64,000 nt of DNA from Mastigias papua (GCA_964019165.1 OZ025267.1:9246889-9310888), one strand, 5' to 3'. Shown: positions 12,501 through 23,305, counted from the first letter of the stretch. Program-made: numbers and translations. The notes: generated by a model not told the origin, from the sequence alone.

Positions 12501-15500
12501 TCCCTAACCCCTTTATCTGCAAGTGTATAGACGACATTACCATGTATGAATATGGCCAGGATGTTGACCAGGTTGTATTGAGTATTGAGACTAGAGGGAG
12601 ATATATCTGATGCTCTTGACTAGTTTAGAAAACAATTGGATGATAGAAAATGGAAGAAGCTCAGTCGGAAGATTTCTTGTGCTCATAGAAAAGGAATAGC
12701 GGACATTGGAAGGCATGGGAAGATATGGAAATGATAGTATAGTTTTTCGAGGCAGCATCTTATGGAACTATCTTCCGAATGTCAGTAAAAGCAAAACCTC
12801 TGTCTGCTCTTTTAAGAGAAGTATAAAAGGTTGGAGTGGAATGGAGAGGATTGCACCTGCAGAATCTGTAAATATTGAAGATGTTGTATTCATCGTGTAA
12901 TTCTCATTCTCTCTTTTTTAAACAATTTCTCTGTAGTACTCATTTTGGTAACAGTTTCTTTGTATTTTAGAGTATGTTGCTGTAAATAGTTTGTCTTAAT
13001 CAACCTCATGTCTAAAAGATATAAACCAACTTTAAGCAATATCATATTATTAAGTTTTTAAGCTACGCACTATAACTTTGATCTGGTACACTAGGAATTG
13101 ACAAAGAAATAATGTTATGGTCTCAAAATTTATGCGGAGAATTCAGTGAAGTCTCAGTAGTTATACCTTACACTGATGAAAACAATTGAAGATCCAGGTT
13201 CATACATTTATAGTGTCAAGTTAATTGTTACCTTATCTGGATTTTCTGTGCTATAATCCACAATGTAGTAATAGGCCTTAGATAACTTTTTGTAAATCTA
13301 CTCTTGGCTTAGACTAGTTTCTGAAAAAGATGGGTGACATATTGTTCAATCATACATTCTACATAAGCTGATGCTGACCTTCACTTACAGTATTCAGAAG
13401 ATTAATAGCACGATGCAAGAGTGAAATTGCATAAGCGATAATTTGCTTTAGAAGTAAGATCTCTCGATCACGTTGTGTGTACAAAATCTAGGTTATTTTT
13501 ATATTCACTTTTACTTAAAAAAATTGCACATCAGTTTTTGCGAATGATATGAATGTGGAAGGTCTTTGTTTGGAGATTTTGCAGAAGATGAAGAAAATAT
13601 GCATCGGAGGAGAAATGTCTTGTTATTCCACATATGGAAATATATCACTTGACAATTGTAGATTAACAACGGTAGTTCATGAATGAATTCATTTCTAGTG
13701 GAAATCTAACGCTCACGCAGAATTTCCACTGCGTACACCGGGTCTGGATAAATTGCTCGGCAGTAGTGGAGCACAATAGAAAACTGTAAAAAAAATTTTC
13801 CAAGAAAACATCGAGCTCTTAGTTGAAGTAGGTTTGATTGTAAAATTCTTTTGTTTTACATCATAGTAATGGTACTTCTAGTATACCTTGTCTTTTCATA
13901 GCCTATAGCACCTCTGAGGAAAGCTGCACTGAGAGCAATAGTGAGGACTGTCATTATGAACCGGTGGTACGAAAGCCAAGAACTTTGTCAAAGTTTGATC
14001 GTGGTGAAGATGACGATGTTGATGAGGTTGAAAAAGGTGGCAGTGTTAGCAGCAGTTGCAGGCTTTACGAAGAAAGAGAGATGGATGATATTCATGTGAC
14101 ACTAGAATGCAAAGACCTATGGATGAAATTTCACGAGCTGGGAACAGAAATGATCATAACTAAGGCAGGAAGGTTAGCAATGTTTGTGATTCTCAACGCC
14201 TTGATTTTGCCACGTGGTGGTTTCTATAAACAGCACACTAAAATCATGTCCAATTTGAGCTGAAGAGATTGGGATAGTGGATACACATGAAATGCCAGTG
14301 GCTGTATTGATTTCTTTCAACACATTCTAGTATTACCCTTCAAGGACGACTGACACGTTCCAAGTTAATATTGAATTTGGAACAGTGGTAGGAATCCTGA
14401 TTTCTTCTCCATACTCTAAACTCTCAGTGACGAGAGATTTTGTACTATTTTTACCTTAGTTGTGGTGTTATTTTGTTTTTGCGAGCCATTCTCATCTTTG
14501 CGATTTTCAGATATCAATTCACAAATTCCCAGTAATGCAAAGCCATTTCATCTGATTGAGTTGGCACACTGGATTGCGTTCATGTGAGAATTATTTATCA
14601 TGGGCGGATCTTGCACAGTTTTTAGGGTGTCTAGAGGGAACTGCTTTAGAATGGGCCATTTTCAGTGCTTCAGCAGTGTCCTAAACCCAGGGAAATACAT
14701 TTTACAATATAGGGAATGCATTTCAATGCCACTCAGCATTAACGACTACAGTATGGGTGCTGTTCATTGGCAATGCCAGCTTTTCCGAATGTAGATTGCT
14801 AGTGGTGAAAAAAGATCTTACGAGCTTGCAATTTTTCTAGTGTTTGAAGGTGTATTGCAGAACCAACATATCGTTTTATGGGATGGAGCAGTGATTTACC
14901 GTCTCAAAGGAGAATTTCTTGAGTGCCCACCTCCACCATTTCCCGGTAAATCCGCCCATGATATTTATCCCATCTAATGGGATCTCACCGACGTTGGAGT
15001 GGGATCTCATCTCTGTGGGCTGGCTTATATGAGTGGTTTACACGATTTTTATGATAAAAAGGCTTATAAGAAACCGAGGCTCTCAAGACAGAGACAAGAA
15101 GTCTCAAGACAAGAAATCTTAAGAAAATGTTAAGAATATCACATGGTTGAATTTCCAAAGATCATCTTTTTTACGTGCCAGAAATCATCATTAGCTCACT
15201 CTTTGCAAGCTCCTTTAGAAATATTGAAACCCTCTTTGATAATCTTGAATAGCAAAGATCAAACTTCTTAATATCAAATAATGGCGACCTCTTTTAGCCA
15301 ATTTAGTCCAATAATATTAAAGAAAATCTTAAGAAAATCTCAGCCACAATCTAGGGAAAAGTTAAGAAAATGGAGGCTCAGACAAAAATTCGTTTTCTTA
15401 TCAAAAACCGTGTATTCAAGCGATTATAGCAACTGGGTAAGCAGCTCACTCATATGGCTCTCATATGAACAGGCTGTTACTGGAATTCTCTTTCGCTGTT

Positions 15501-18001
15501 GTTATTCAGATTTAACCAGTATAATACCGTACTTTATTTCACTATATTCTTTTGAAGGCGCATGTTTCCAGTTGTGCGTGTACGTTTGTCTGGCCTTGAT
15601 CCCGGTAGGCAATATCTAGTCGTGCTAGATGTTGAGCCTGTGGATGATATGAGATACAGATATGCATATCATAGGTCAAACTGGCTGGTTGCCGGCAAAG
15701 CAGACCCTCAGCCGACGAAGCGTTATTATCTTCATCCTGACTGTCCGTTTAGCGGGGAACAGTTGTTAAATCAAGTTGTTTCATTTGAGAAAGTCAAATT
15801 AACAAATAATGAGATGGATCACAGCTCTCACGTAAGGGATTTTAGAGCTCCTTTGTTAAGTATGGAATTTAGCTATTTTGTCTGACTTCGAAATGAAGAG
15901 CTTTCATGAAAGTCGGTAGTGTTGCACTCATTCTAGCAGCCGATGCTTATCTCAGAGTGGGCTTTATTTCAGCAAGTACGAAATAAACCGTTGTGTTTCA
16001 CATCCTTAGAGCAGAATTGCTAGGATGACGAATTGTGAATTTTACTTCTATATTCGACAAATTATTTTATTTAGAGTGTAATTTGGAGATACAGAGCAGT
16101 TTATAATTCCAATGATAGTACCTTTAATTCAACTGTTAAGGCATATCTTTTTAATGCATTTCATTGTTGATCCATTATATCCATTGCCTATTTTTTCAAT
16201 ATTACTACTCATTTATGAATAAAAATATTTTTTCTCCCCTAGATCATATTGAATTCAATGCACAAATACTTACCAAGAGTTCACATAATAAAAAAACCAG
16301 ACCAATGGGACGGAACTTGTGACAAAATGATATCAGCTCATAAATACACGAGGACTTTTTCGTTTCAAGAAACTGTCTTTATTGCCGTGACTGCATATCA
16401 AAATCAGCTGGTAAGACTTTGTTTCCTATTTTTCAACTAGTCCAATTGTAAGGCCACCTAAGAATGAAAGGATGCTTCAGTTTCATTGCCTGATGTTTCA
16501 AACTTTTGACTTTATTACAGCAAAAGGTTTATACTCAGCAATTGGTTTCTTTTACATGAATACCAGTTTCCAGTGAAACTCTCCTTATACTGAGGTGTTT
16601 TTTGCAGATAACGAAATTGAAGATAAACAGCAACCCATTCGCAAAAGGATTTAGAGACTCATCAAGGTTTGTTTCCATTGAGAGATGAGTAATTCTGTAT
16701 CAAAAACTGCTGTAAAGAACTGTTACCTTGCAGACAAGGACAAACAAAACAGTTCTTGAGGGCACCGTCGAAGGGAATCATGAAATTCTCTCTTACAACA
16801 TGATATGGATGCTTTAAATCAGAAACAATTTTCAGAGGCTTCTTTCTCTGAGCCCTGATGAAGTGCATTCAGAACCTTACCAGATAATATGACTTTTTGC
16901 TATCAATATATTTGTGCCTCATTCACCACTCACAGCTTTCTTCACTGTGAAATCGTTTGCAAAATATTCCTTGAATCTCTTCCTTGTTAGAATGGGCCTC
17001 CATTTTAAATATATATAGAATGATTAAATGTTCCTTTGTAGGCCGCAGAAAGTATCTTCTTATATGAGTTGTCGATGCGGCTCCGCAAGTCCGTTTAGTT
17101 GTCCACACAGCAGGAGTTATGCCGGCCAAGAAGACAAGGAGCCATATTCAACGTATCCTTTGATCACACAAGGACAGGCAACAATAGGTACATCTTTCAT
17201 TGTTGATTGCTTCATAGTATCACAAATAGAGTATTTCATTAAGTCTTTTCTAGACTTTATTTAGGAGATACGCGATAGTTACACATCTTTATTGTAATTG
17301 GGAATATGTGGGATATCAGTTTCTTTTCCCAGAAGACGTTGCAGTGAAACAATCGATTACTCTGCTGTTCAAAACTTGATGGATTTATTTGGCGTTTGAA
17401 TAGTGAAAAATGCGAGCTCAATTCTTTCTGTTATATGTTAGCATAGTTAGGACAGTTACACCATTGCCCAGTCCTCATGATGTGTTGCACGATACTTCAT
17501 TATTACATAGCACTATATGAACATTTAGCATGAAGGTTCGAGTCATCTTTCACGGCCTAGTCCTGATTTCACTAGATGGTCTATTTATTTTTACATAGCA
17601 CTGTATCACTATCTAAATTGAGACTTCATATTTTCATTTAGCTACGTCAATTTAACATGAAACTTGACGTTATTTTTGTCTCAGATATGATGCTAAAAGC
17701 TGGCCAATACCCACCATTATCTCCTGATGCAGTTGGCATACCTCCGTACTCGCCATTTTTACCCCCAGCAACACAGCAAGCGTTTGACTATGCCTATCAC
17801 AAATCTTTTCCTCATCCAAACATTGAATGGCATCCTTATGCCCAACAACAACAGCAACAGCAAGGAGCTCCAACATCAGGGCTCGACTCGTATAGCACGG
17901 CATCGTCAGGGTCGTCATACTTTTCGGCTGTTTCAAATATGTGGACAGGTTCAAATGGACCAAGCAGCAGTCATTATTCTGGAAGATACCATGTCAAATA
18001 G
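1348..18001 (+). CDS. TBX20: T-box transcription factor, TBX20-like (whole gene, 7 exons)
   Basis: Nuclear DNA-binding transcription factor of the T-box family; TBX20 orthologues act in heart, neural and mesoderm patterning in bilaterians. Exons: 1348-1402, 13902-14172, 15558-15831, 16243-16410, 16608-16666, 17042-17187, 17685-18001. All junctions are GT-AG, phases match throughout, and the total of 1290 nt gives 429 residues plus a stop, close to vertebrate TBX20. The T-box spans about residues 91-276. Subfamily marks are [54 protein letters not shown] and [12 protein letters not shown], which look more like TBX20 than TBX1/10 or TBX15/18/22. A KRKR basic stretch ends exon 1. The C-terminus is rich in P, Y, S and Q and has a run of seven Q, as in transactivation domains. 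The link to exon 1 across a 12.5 kb intron rests on splice sites and phase only. The T-box call is secure; the TBX20 orthology is likely. Confidence 0.85.
2338..2640. repeat. Dispersed repeat, copy 1
   Basis: Shares with 3540-3860 the ordered blocks ...TTTCATAGCTTTTTC...CAGTACT... and ...GAGTACTACTTT...ACTT near the end. The copies are diverged. No coding potential or clear termini, so the class is unknown. Confidence 0.45.
2768..2937. repeat. 85-bp tandem duplication carrying CCCTAA motifs
   Basis: Two adjacent units (about 2768-2852 and 2853-2937). Each starts with AACCCTAACCCT-like sequence and ends with GAGCTATCGAATGGTGTATAAT. CCCTAA is the complement of the TTAGGG telomere repeat used by most animals, so this looks like a short, degenerate interstitial telomere-type tract within a duplicated unit. 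Confidence 0.6.
3507..3534. repeat. (TA)14 microsatellite
   Basis: Uninterrupted TA dinucleotide run directly before the second dispersed-repeat copy. Confidence 0.95.
3540..3860. repeat. Dispersed repeat, copy 2
   Basis: Diverged partner of 2338-2640, sharing the TTTCCGTAGCTTTTTC and CAGTACTAAAA regions and the GAATACTACTTTCAT end. It abuts a TA microsatellite on its left. Confidence 0.45.
4321..4338. repeat. Poly-G tract (18 G)
   Basis: Homopolymer run preceded by GGGT. It could form a G-quadruplex on the + strand, and its length is prone to sequencing error. Confidence 0.9.
5128..5472. mobile_element. CACG...CGTG inverted-repeat element, copy A (diverged)
   Basis: Left end CACGTGTTTTTAATAAAAAAAG and right end CTTATAAAAACGTG match copy C at 10193. 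Both contain GGCTCAAGGCCTA and AAAGTTTCTTGAATTTT-type blocks. The right side has TA; the left flank is no longer TA. Non-coding. Confidence 0.5.
5809..6177. mobile_element. CACG...CGTG MITE, copy B (369 bp)
   Basis: Flanked by TA on both sides (5807-5808 and 6178-6179). The inverted ends carry GGTTATAAGAAACTGAGGCTC on the left and its complement near TTTTCTTATAAAAAAAACGTG on the right. Along its length it matches copy D (15041-15412), including a shared CTCGCAAGCTCCT-type core and AAGTTAAGAAAAT. It is a Tc1/mariner-like non-autonomous element by its TA target. Confidence 0.7.
7558..7614. other. Strong GC-rich two-tier hairpin
   Basis: CCGCCGAGAG (7561-7570) pairs perfectly with CTCTCGGCGG (7602-7611). 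With the flanking GG/CC and one G-T pair the stem is 13 bp. The loop contains a second 5-bp stem, GGAAG/CTTCC. It stands out in AT-rich intron sequence and is not part of a recognised transposon. It could be a structured RNA, a regulatory hairpin or a transposon relic. Confidence 0.5.
8197..8495. mobile_element. Inverted-repeat MITE (299 bp)
   Basis: Perfect 13-bp terminal inverted repeats AATACCGTAAATC (8197-8209) and GATTTACGGTATT (8483-8495). The interior is non-coding with G-rich patches. The target duplication is not clear, so the superfamily is not assigned. Confidence 0.6.
9584..9880. mobile_element. hAT MITE with perfect 8-bp TSD (297 bp)
   Basis: Ends CAGGGGCGTAAATA and, inverted, CAGGGGCGAAAATA. 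The 8-bp duplication CTTGCAGT is at 9576-9583 and 9881-9888. The right arm contains a G-run followed by TGTGACACCCC, which is shared with the element at 37906-38411. The perfect duplication suggests a fairly recent insertion. Confidence 0.85.
10193..10765. mobile_element. CACG...CGTG element, copy C (573 bp), TA-flanked
   Basis: TA at 10191-10192 and 10766-10767. Left end CACGTTTTGTTTTATAAGAA, right end TTCTTATAAAAAAAACGTG. The interior has several AAAGTTTCTTAATTTT copies. It is longer than copies B and D and has no open reading frame of note. Confidence 0.7.
12050..12890 (+). pseudogene. CR1-like LINE reverse transcriptase remnant
   Basis: Decayed retrotransposon in TBX20 intron 1. Around 12066-12125 the translation reads [16 protein letters not shown], the RT motif GVPQGSVLGPLLFN. 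At 12706-12900 it reads [13 protein letters not shown]...FKRSIKGW, the C-terminal tail motif of this LINE group. Several frame breaks lie between. A molecular fossil with no function inferred. Confidence 0.7.
13902..14172 (+). CDS. TBX20: TBX20-like exon 2 (acidic linker and start of T-box)
   Basis: Acceptor TTTTCATAG at 13900-13901, donor GTTAGC from 14173. It encodes a serine/acidic stretch ([13 protein letters not shown], then [11 protein letters not shown]) and the T-box N-terminal strand [18 protein letters not shown]. The last arginine codon is split with exon 3. The alternative acceptor CCTATAG 7 bases downstream would break the phase with exon 1. Confidence 0.85.
14599..14960. mobile_element. 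hAT-like MITE in TBX20 intron 2 (362 bp)
   Basis: Inverted ends CATGGGCGGATCT and CATGGGCGGATTTA. Flanking 8-mers TTATTTAT (14591-14598) and ATATTTAT (14961-14968) match at 7 of 8 positions. The ends resemble the CAGGGGCGGATC hAT terminus. Non-coding. Confidence 0.7.
15041..15412. mobile_element. CACG...CGTG MITE, copy D (372 bp), in TBX20 intron 2
   Basis: TA at 15039-15040 and 15413-15414. It matches copy B (5809-6177) end to end: GGCTTATAAGAAACCGAGGCTC on the left, GGAGGCTCAGACAAAAA near the right end. It ends about 145 bp before exon 3. Confidence 0.7.
15558..15831 (+). CDS. TBX20: TBX20-like exon 3 (T-box core)
   Basis: Acceptor TTTTGAAG, donor GTAAGG from 15832. It encodes [17 protein letters not shown], then [31 protein letters not shown] and [14 protein letters not shown]. 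These contain the DNA-contact and fold residues of the T-box and the TBX20-type FxGEQLL segment. Confidence 0.95.
16243..16410 (+). CDS. TBX20: TBX20-like exon 4 (T-box)
   Basis: Acceptor TTTCTCCCCTAG, donor GTAAGA. 56 codons in phase 0: [18 protein letters not shown], a lineage-specific loop ([18 protein letters not shown]), then [19 protein letters not shown]. The TAYQN motif is diagnostic of T-box proteins. Confidence 0.95.
16608..16666 (+). CDS. TBX20: TBX20-like exon 5 (T-box C-terminal helix)
   Basis: Acceptor TTTTTTGCAG, donor GTTTGT. It encodes [19 protein letters not shown] and two bases of an arginine codon. NPFAKGFRD is the conserved end of the T-box. Too short to appear as a free-standing reading frame. 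Confidence 0.95.
17042..17187 (+). CDS. TBX20: TBX20-like exon 6
   Basis: Acceptor CCTTTGTAG, donor GTACAT. It is fixed by phase between exons 5 and 7. It encodes a cysteine/serine-rich segment ([18 protein letters not shown]) and then a hydrophilic linker. No known domain; poorly conserved C-terminal region. Confidence 0.75.
17685..18001 (+). CDS. TBX20: TBX20-like exon 7 (C-terminal domain and stop)
   Basis: Acceptor TTTTTGTCTCAG, stop TAG at 17999-18001. It encodes a proline/tyrosine/serine-rich tail with [10 protein letters not shown], a run of seven Q, and several SSS/SGSS blocks, ending SGRYHVK. The composition is typical of a transcriptional activation or repression region. Confidence 0.8.
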
Positions 18002-18518
18002 CATTTTATTTTACAAACAAGCTGTATAATTAGGTTCAATTTGAATAATGTAAATTTTGAATACATAGAGGAAATATTATGAAAAGATTTTTATATGAAT
18101 TTTAATGTAGTAGAATTCCCGCCCTAAATCCAGAGTCCTGGAGTATGTATCATGGTGTTTAACGTCACTGCTGACGACTTTCCAGTTATTATCTTTGCTA
18201 AGCAGCCCCTATCAGTTTGAATAGGATAACTATGAACGGATGAGTAAGCTCTTGTAGGCCATTTGGTTTCTAGAACCTACTTGAGTATACAATAATTATT
18301 GCGTTTAATTTTGCATCAGACACGAACAGGTATATACCTTCATGGCCGTACCAGCACAAGGAGACAATAGATAAGTACTGCGCATCATTCACAACTGTAG
18401 GCTTCCCGTCCATACCCAAAGCTATCATCCTGATTCTATGGCAAGGACGGCGATTGGTCTAGTTCCGATGATGTTTTGATGGTAAGATGATAAGGCTAGA
18501 AATCAGAATTTGCCAAGT

Positions 18519-18524
18519 AATAAA
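18519..18524 (+). terminator. Candidate poly(A) signal AATAAA for the TBX20-like gene
   Basis: First canonical AATAAA after the stop codon, 520 bp downstream. A second lies at 18793-18798. Which is used cannot be told from sequence. Confidence 0.35.
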
Positions 18525-20843
18525 TAGACAGATTCTGCCTATGATAAAAGCAGATGTGGTAGCTGTATAGGTATTTAGAGTTTTGCTGAGTAAACCAAAC
18601 AGTTACAAGATTGATACCACTTAGGTTTCCTTGTAGATGGTGCTCCTCTTTCAACTTAAATAGAGGCCTTCCCGGCTAGCTTCTCATTACTTAAATAGAA
18701 AAGGATAGTGGGAGGATCTATGTTTCAACATTAACACAGAGATTACCACATAAGAAGCAAAAATATTGAGGAGATACTGGCCAAATGGACTGAATAAATT
18801 TCTACATAAGATTATCTGTATTTTGTTTAAGAATTTTGATAAAAAAGCTAACGTCTTAAAATAAAGGCAATGAAGATTCAGTTTTTACTTCTTATGCAGC
18901 CTTTCATGGGCCAGTCAAGAGCCAAAGGGTCACATGTGGCCCGTAGACCGGGCAATGCCCAGGTCTGCCATTACGTAATTAAATATTTTAGTACTAACTA
19001 AATAGTTTTCCAGATAGTTGCACGGGTCTGAATTGGTGCAAGGGAAGGATAGAACTGTTTAAGACGGCATTTTGCTGCAATGTTTAATTTTTAATGGTTG
19101 TTAGATATGCATAGATAGAGAGTATGATTATATCTGTACACTGCTGGAGAGGTCTTCTTCGAAATACGAATCGTATAGTATAAGTAGATAAACATAGAGT
19201 AGACGTATACTAGTAGGACCAATATTGCCAATGCATTTTATTTTTACACAGGTGCGAACTCTGGGGCTGTTTGTGTCGATATGACATGACACTCGATAGA
19301 TTTATCATATTGCGTACAAAAATTGTTCGTTCGATTATTCCTCGTAGCAATATAGACATTACAATTTTACAGATGAAGCCTTCAGTGCAAATTTTGGCTA
19401 TTGACAGGCCCATTTTCGTCATCCCTACATCCATTTGCTAGCAACATGGAACATTGTCTCAATCTGCAATTTATAGTGTGTTTTGAGCATCTTTGGAATA
19501 CTGCCTCATTGATGTGAATTTGCGTCAAGACTCGAATTTCCTGTTACCACATAAGAATGATTTTGGCAAGTAGAAAAATGAGTTCGTTTCTATCTAGTGT
19601 TTAATTTTAATTTGACATAGAGAAGTATTTACCGTTTTTGGTAAATGGTTGTACGTATCTGAAAGAAGTGTTCTTTTATTTTACTACTATCCTAATGCAA
19701 ATGACACCACTACTCAAAAAGGGAAATGAAGCTCAGCCCCTGTTTGTGACCTGTATCTTGGTGTCCCCCTCTTCTACAGCCGTGGCTGATTTTGATACAA
19801 TTTAAAGCAAATCTATATGGTGCTCATGTGTTAACAGCATTCGTTTAAAACTAGCGGGAGAGAAAAATAATGTTTATTTGAGAGAAGAGAATGTCTAGTC
19901 ATAAACTGAACTTGATTTTCATACCGCAATACGCGATGGCGGGCACATCCCAGGCCATTTTATCGGTGGTGAAACTGGGGTGCGTATGCAGGTAGTTAAA
20001 GGTGCAATTTTTGTATAGCAAAGGCGCAATTATCATTACTATTAGTGATGTAGCAGATATGTTGTTTTTAGGTGAGAAATGAGTCCTCTATCAAATCATT
20101 TAGGGAGTGCTTACGAGGATTATGAAAAAAGTTGAAAAGTGAATAGCATTTTTGTCTTGCAGGATTCACTATCGCACCGAAAAGCGAAAGAATCCTATAC
20201 CTGCTAGGCTACTGGACTTCTCAAATGTATTCGGTGTCATATGGGCCCCATTGCTTAGCGCAAGTATTCGAGCATTATTCACAGCTTTGTCAGGATGTGG
20301 GGAAAATACTGAAATGAAAGCAAGAACTATTTCTAAAATTTTTCACAGGAGGGGCTCTCTAGATGCAACGTCAGAAAGGGCAGGACTTTGTTGTAACCAC
20401 GCCCATTAATCAAAGTACAGTTACGATAGTTTAGCTTAATCCACACAGTGTGCACAGTGTAGTCTTCCATTTTGCAACCTTGAAGGACACATGTAAAGTT
20501 ATTTATGCTTCTTTTAATGACATTTTTGAGCCAAGGTATTCAATCATAAGCACAAGGGGCATCAGAAAATAGGACTGGTGACAGACAGCCTATAACATGA
20601 GGAACTGTCCTTGGAAGAAGAAAAAACAAATGAAGTGCACTGAATATCAAAATCTTCTAAAATAACACGTTTTGAACTCGTAATACACAAAAGGGAAGCT
20701 TTTTAAGGCAAAATCAATGCAACCTCTCTTTAACGTTAGGGAGGTTGGGCCAACCTCAAATGACCTTCGCTATTAACATGGATGACTCTGCACCCATAGA
20801 AATCATCCCCGAATGAAAATGCAAGAAATTAACTGAATCAAGT

Positions 20844-20930
20844 AGGGCTCGAACTTGCGACCCTCATCTTTGTACGCTGGTGATTAGTTGTAGAGCAATA
20901 TCACTGCATGGATTTACAATTATATTTCTA
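20844..20930 (-). repeat. tRNA-like segment (possible tRNA-derived SINE or decayed tRNA)
   Basis: On the - strand, GGTCGCAAGTTCGAGCCC (complement of 20844-20861) resembles a T-arm / B-box. An upstream TTGCTCTACAACTAATCACC resembles a D-arm. A full cloverleaf with good stems could not be drawn, so this is not called a functional tRNA. Confidence 0.3.
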
Positions 20931-22249
20931 TACCAATACCTTTTCAGCATAGTCCATAAATATTACTGTGAAATATAGATAAATCAACTGCTAGTCTTCC
21001 AAGGCTTCATGCAACGGGAGAAAATGCTAACTTAACGGAATTCTTTTAATTTTCTTTTGAGCGTATGTATTGCCGGGCTATTATTCTAATGTGCACTGGG
21101 CTGTCATTCCATATTTCTGGACCAGAATGGAAAATGTTTCTTATAGAGAATTTTAGGTCCTTTCATTGCTTTTAGCATAATTGTGGCCAAAAACTGCCAT
21201 TCAGCATAAAAATCTGCCATTCAGCGCAATTCTGTCAGAATCTTATTACCTTGTTATCAAAGTTATTGTGAGGCGACAATGTCCTTAATTAAATGTGTAT
21301 CCAAACTGATTTGATTGGTAACTTTCCTAGCTGGAAAAGATGATTTTCTGTAATAGCTCCTTGAGTGAAAATGTACTCTACATACAAATAGAATGTTTTT
21401 CCTTACGATATTCCTTAGTTTAAGTAATCCATTAAGTTTAATCCTTTAAGTAACATAAAAGAATATGATAAAACAGGCATATCCAATTTTTAAGAGCGGA
21501 ATCGAGTGGTTGTTGGGTACAAGTATACAAAAATGGCTTGATATAGAACTATGAAAAGTGCATACACTGCACACAATGGATGTGTGAAATTATGCCAAAA
21601 TAGCGCGTCAGAACTAATATGAGAAATACGGTCGACATCAGAGCGGTCTGTCAACGTCTTCTAGTGCTGATAGAAAGGGATAAGATTCTTAGAAAACTGG
21701 TAATATGATGCTAACTCTTCGTCGACTGTTCAAACTCAGTTCATAAAAGTTCCATTGTAACACTATATGGTTCCTTTCATGTTTGTGCTCTACTTTTTAT
21801 GCATCTTGTTTGCATATTGTACATTGGCCTATTAACGTGCTGGCTTGAATTAGTGTGCTAGCTATGTAAGTAACCAACAGTAAATAAATTAGAAATGATA
21901 ATACTAATAATAACAATACTAACTTCTCCAAAATCCTTTTGCCTTTACATAGTAATAGTACATCAAAATTAGTGTTGTTTTTTGCTATTCTGGGCATGTC
22001 CTAGTCATGTTTTCAAATGGCATAGCTTCAGTTTGATATTTAACAATATTTAGCCAATCCCGGCATAATTTTAAGACACAATTTTTAGCATAGTTACCAA
22101 GATGAGATCTGGTCTGGCAGTTTAGGATTCCCAGATCTAATCCATTTCTTGTTGGAATGTCTCATGCAAAGCAAAAATACCAGTAAATCATTTCTCTCTC
22201 GGGAACTGAAACGGTTGGGATGATATATTTCTTCGGAAGATTTACCTTT

Positions 22250-22540
22250 CCTCCGAATTCGATATTTGAAACATGTCTAAGACTAGGAGTTTGCCCATAA
22301 GTATGGAAAGAGCTAACATCGGCGCAGTTTACTAAAGAAGCAGTAAGAAATTTGTGTAGAACTATCGTCCTGTCTACCTCCTTCCAATTCTTTTAAAAAT
22401 ATCTGAGAAGTGATTGCTTGATTACTTTTACAGATATCTTTTCTTTAATTAACTGTTATTTCTCAACCAATGTGAACCTCATCAGTTCATTCTGTGTTGT
22501 TGCATTCTGCTGCAACCTTCCTTTCCGTGTACGGTTTATC
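22250..22540 (+). pseudogene. Decayed LINE reverse transcriptase, left part (split by the array)
   Basis: At 22351-22410 the translation reads NYRPVYLLPILLKISEK, the RT motif NYRPVSLLP..SKIFEK of CR1/jockey-type LINEs, followed by a stop and frame decay. The matching downstream RT motif (GVPQG) lies just beyond the tandem array at 32.5 kb, so the array split this element. Confidence 0.7.
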
Positions 22541-22542
22541 TA

Positions 22543-22820
22543 CAATCACTGCCAAAAGTCCTTGGAACACCCTTTGACCGCAGCATTTTATGTGACAATT
22601 ATGAGATTCCGGTGAAGCACAACGGATTACGCCCCCCCCTACCCCCCAGAACAATGTTGAATTAACGGTTGGGTTAGCTGACAGTTGTGTGAATGCAATT
22701 TGACTTACTTACTGTGTATAAAACCTGTATAAATCAACATTGTTTTCAAGGGGAGAGGGGAACGCTCACCAGCCAGATCAAAAAATACAGTAAGTGTTCC
22801 AAGACTTTTGGCATTGATTG
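22543..22820 (+). repeat. 277-bp unit, copy 1 (278 bp)
   Basis: Bounded by CAATCACTGCCAAAAGTCC and its near-complement GACTTTTGGCATTGATTG, preceded by TA. It contains a C8-TA-C6 patch, one C longer than the other copies, and a TACAGTAAGTGTTCC segment just inside the right end. Non-coding. Confidence 0.85.
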
Positions 22821-23305
22821 TCTGAGGAAAATCTGTAAAACGTTGAGGTGTACAGGAAATAGTTGGTGGGGGGTGGGGGTTTTCCATAGTGCTGAGTTCA
22901 ATGGTGCCATCTAAAATTACATATATTGGGGGGAAGGTGTAGAATTAAAGGGGTTCATAGAGTTCTACCTCATGAGTTGCTAATTTAGGTGTATTATTCT
23001 TATAGTCGCAGTTGTCTCTTAGTCACAAATAATTGTCTTTCTTTGTCCCCGTTCTTGTCAGTATCGAACACTCGTGCAATAAAAACAAGTGATTAATACA
23101 TAGTAAACACATACTGGCAGCAGGAAACTCTTCAATACATGACAAATTTTACTCATATGGCATACAGTTTCTATTCAAACCCACTAATTTCCTGTCCGTG
23201 CAATATGGCGAATGGAAAAGTCTAAGTGGTAAAAAGGGGAATCTAAGGAAAGGTGTCATATATCTAATACTCATCTACGCCACGCATCAGAATAACTGAG
23301 ACAAA

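Larger units (their letters stand above)
1403..13901 (+). other. Intron 1 of the TBX20-like gene (12.5 kb, transposon-rich)
   Basis: Bounded by GTGAGT and TTGTCTTTTCATAG. No further convincing exon was seen inside. Content: dispersed repeats (2338-2640, 3540-3860), a CCCTAA-bearing tandem duplication, a (TA)n run, a poly-G run, three CACG...CGTG elements, a 299-bp inverted-repeat element, a nested GC-rich element, and a LINE fragment (12050-12890). A stable hairpin at 7558-7614 is not explained by any of these. Confidence 0.55.
18002..22249. other. 3' flank and intergenic stretch
   Basis: No supported gene. It begins with the T-box 3' UTR; AATAAA signals occur at 18519-18524 and 18793-18798. 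A tRNA-like segment lies at 20844-20930 on the - strand. Otherwise only short chance reading frames are visible. Confidence 0.5.

Noticed and set aside
20152..20409. 85-codon frame in the T-box 3' flank
   Set aside because: No domain and no conserved context.
20844..20930. Functional tRNA gene
   Set aside because: T-arm-like sequence is present, but acceptor and anticodon stems do not pair convincingly.
22543..22820. 277-bp unit as an independent MITE insertion
   Set aside because: TA lies only on the outer side of the outermost copies; the body-facing sides have TCTGAG/CTCAGA, so it is treated as part of the array structure.
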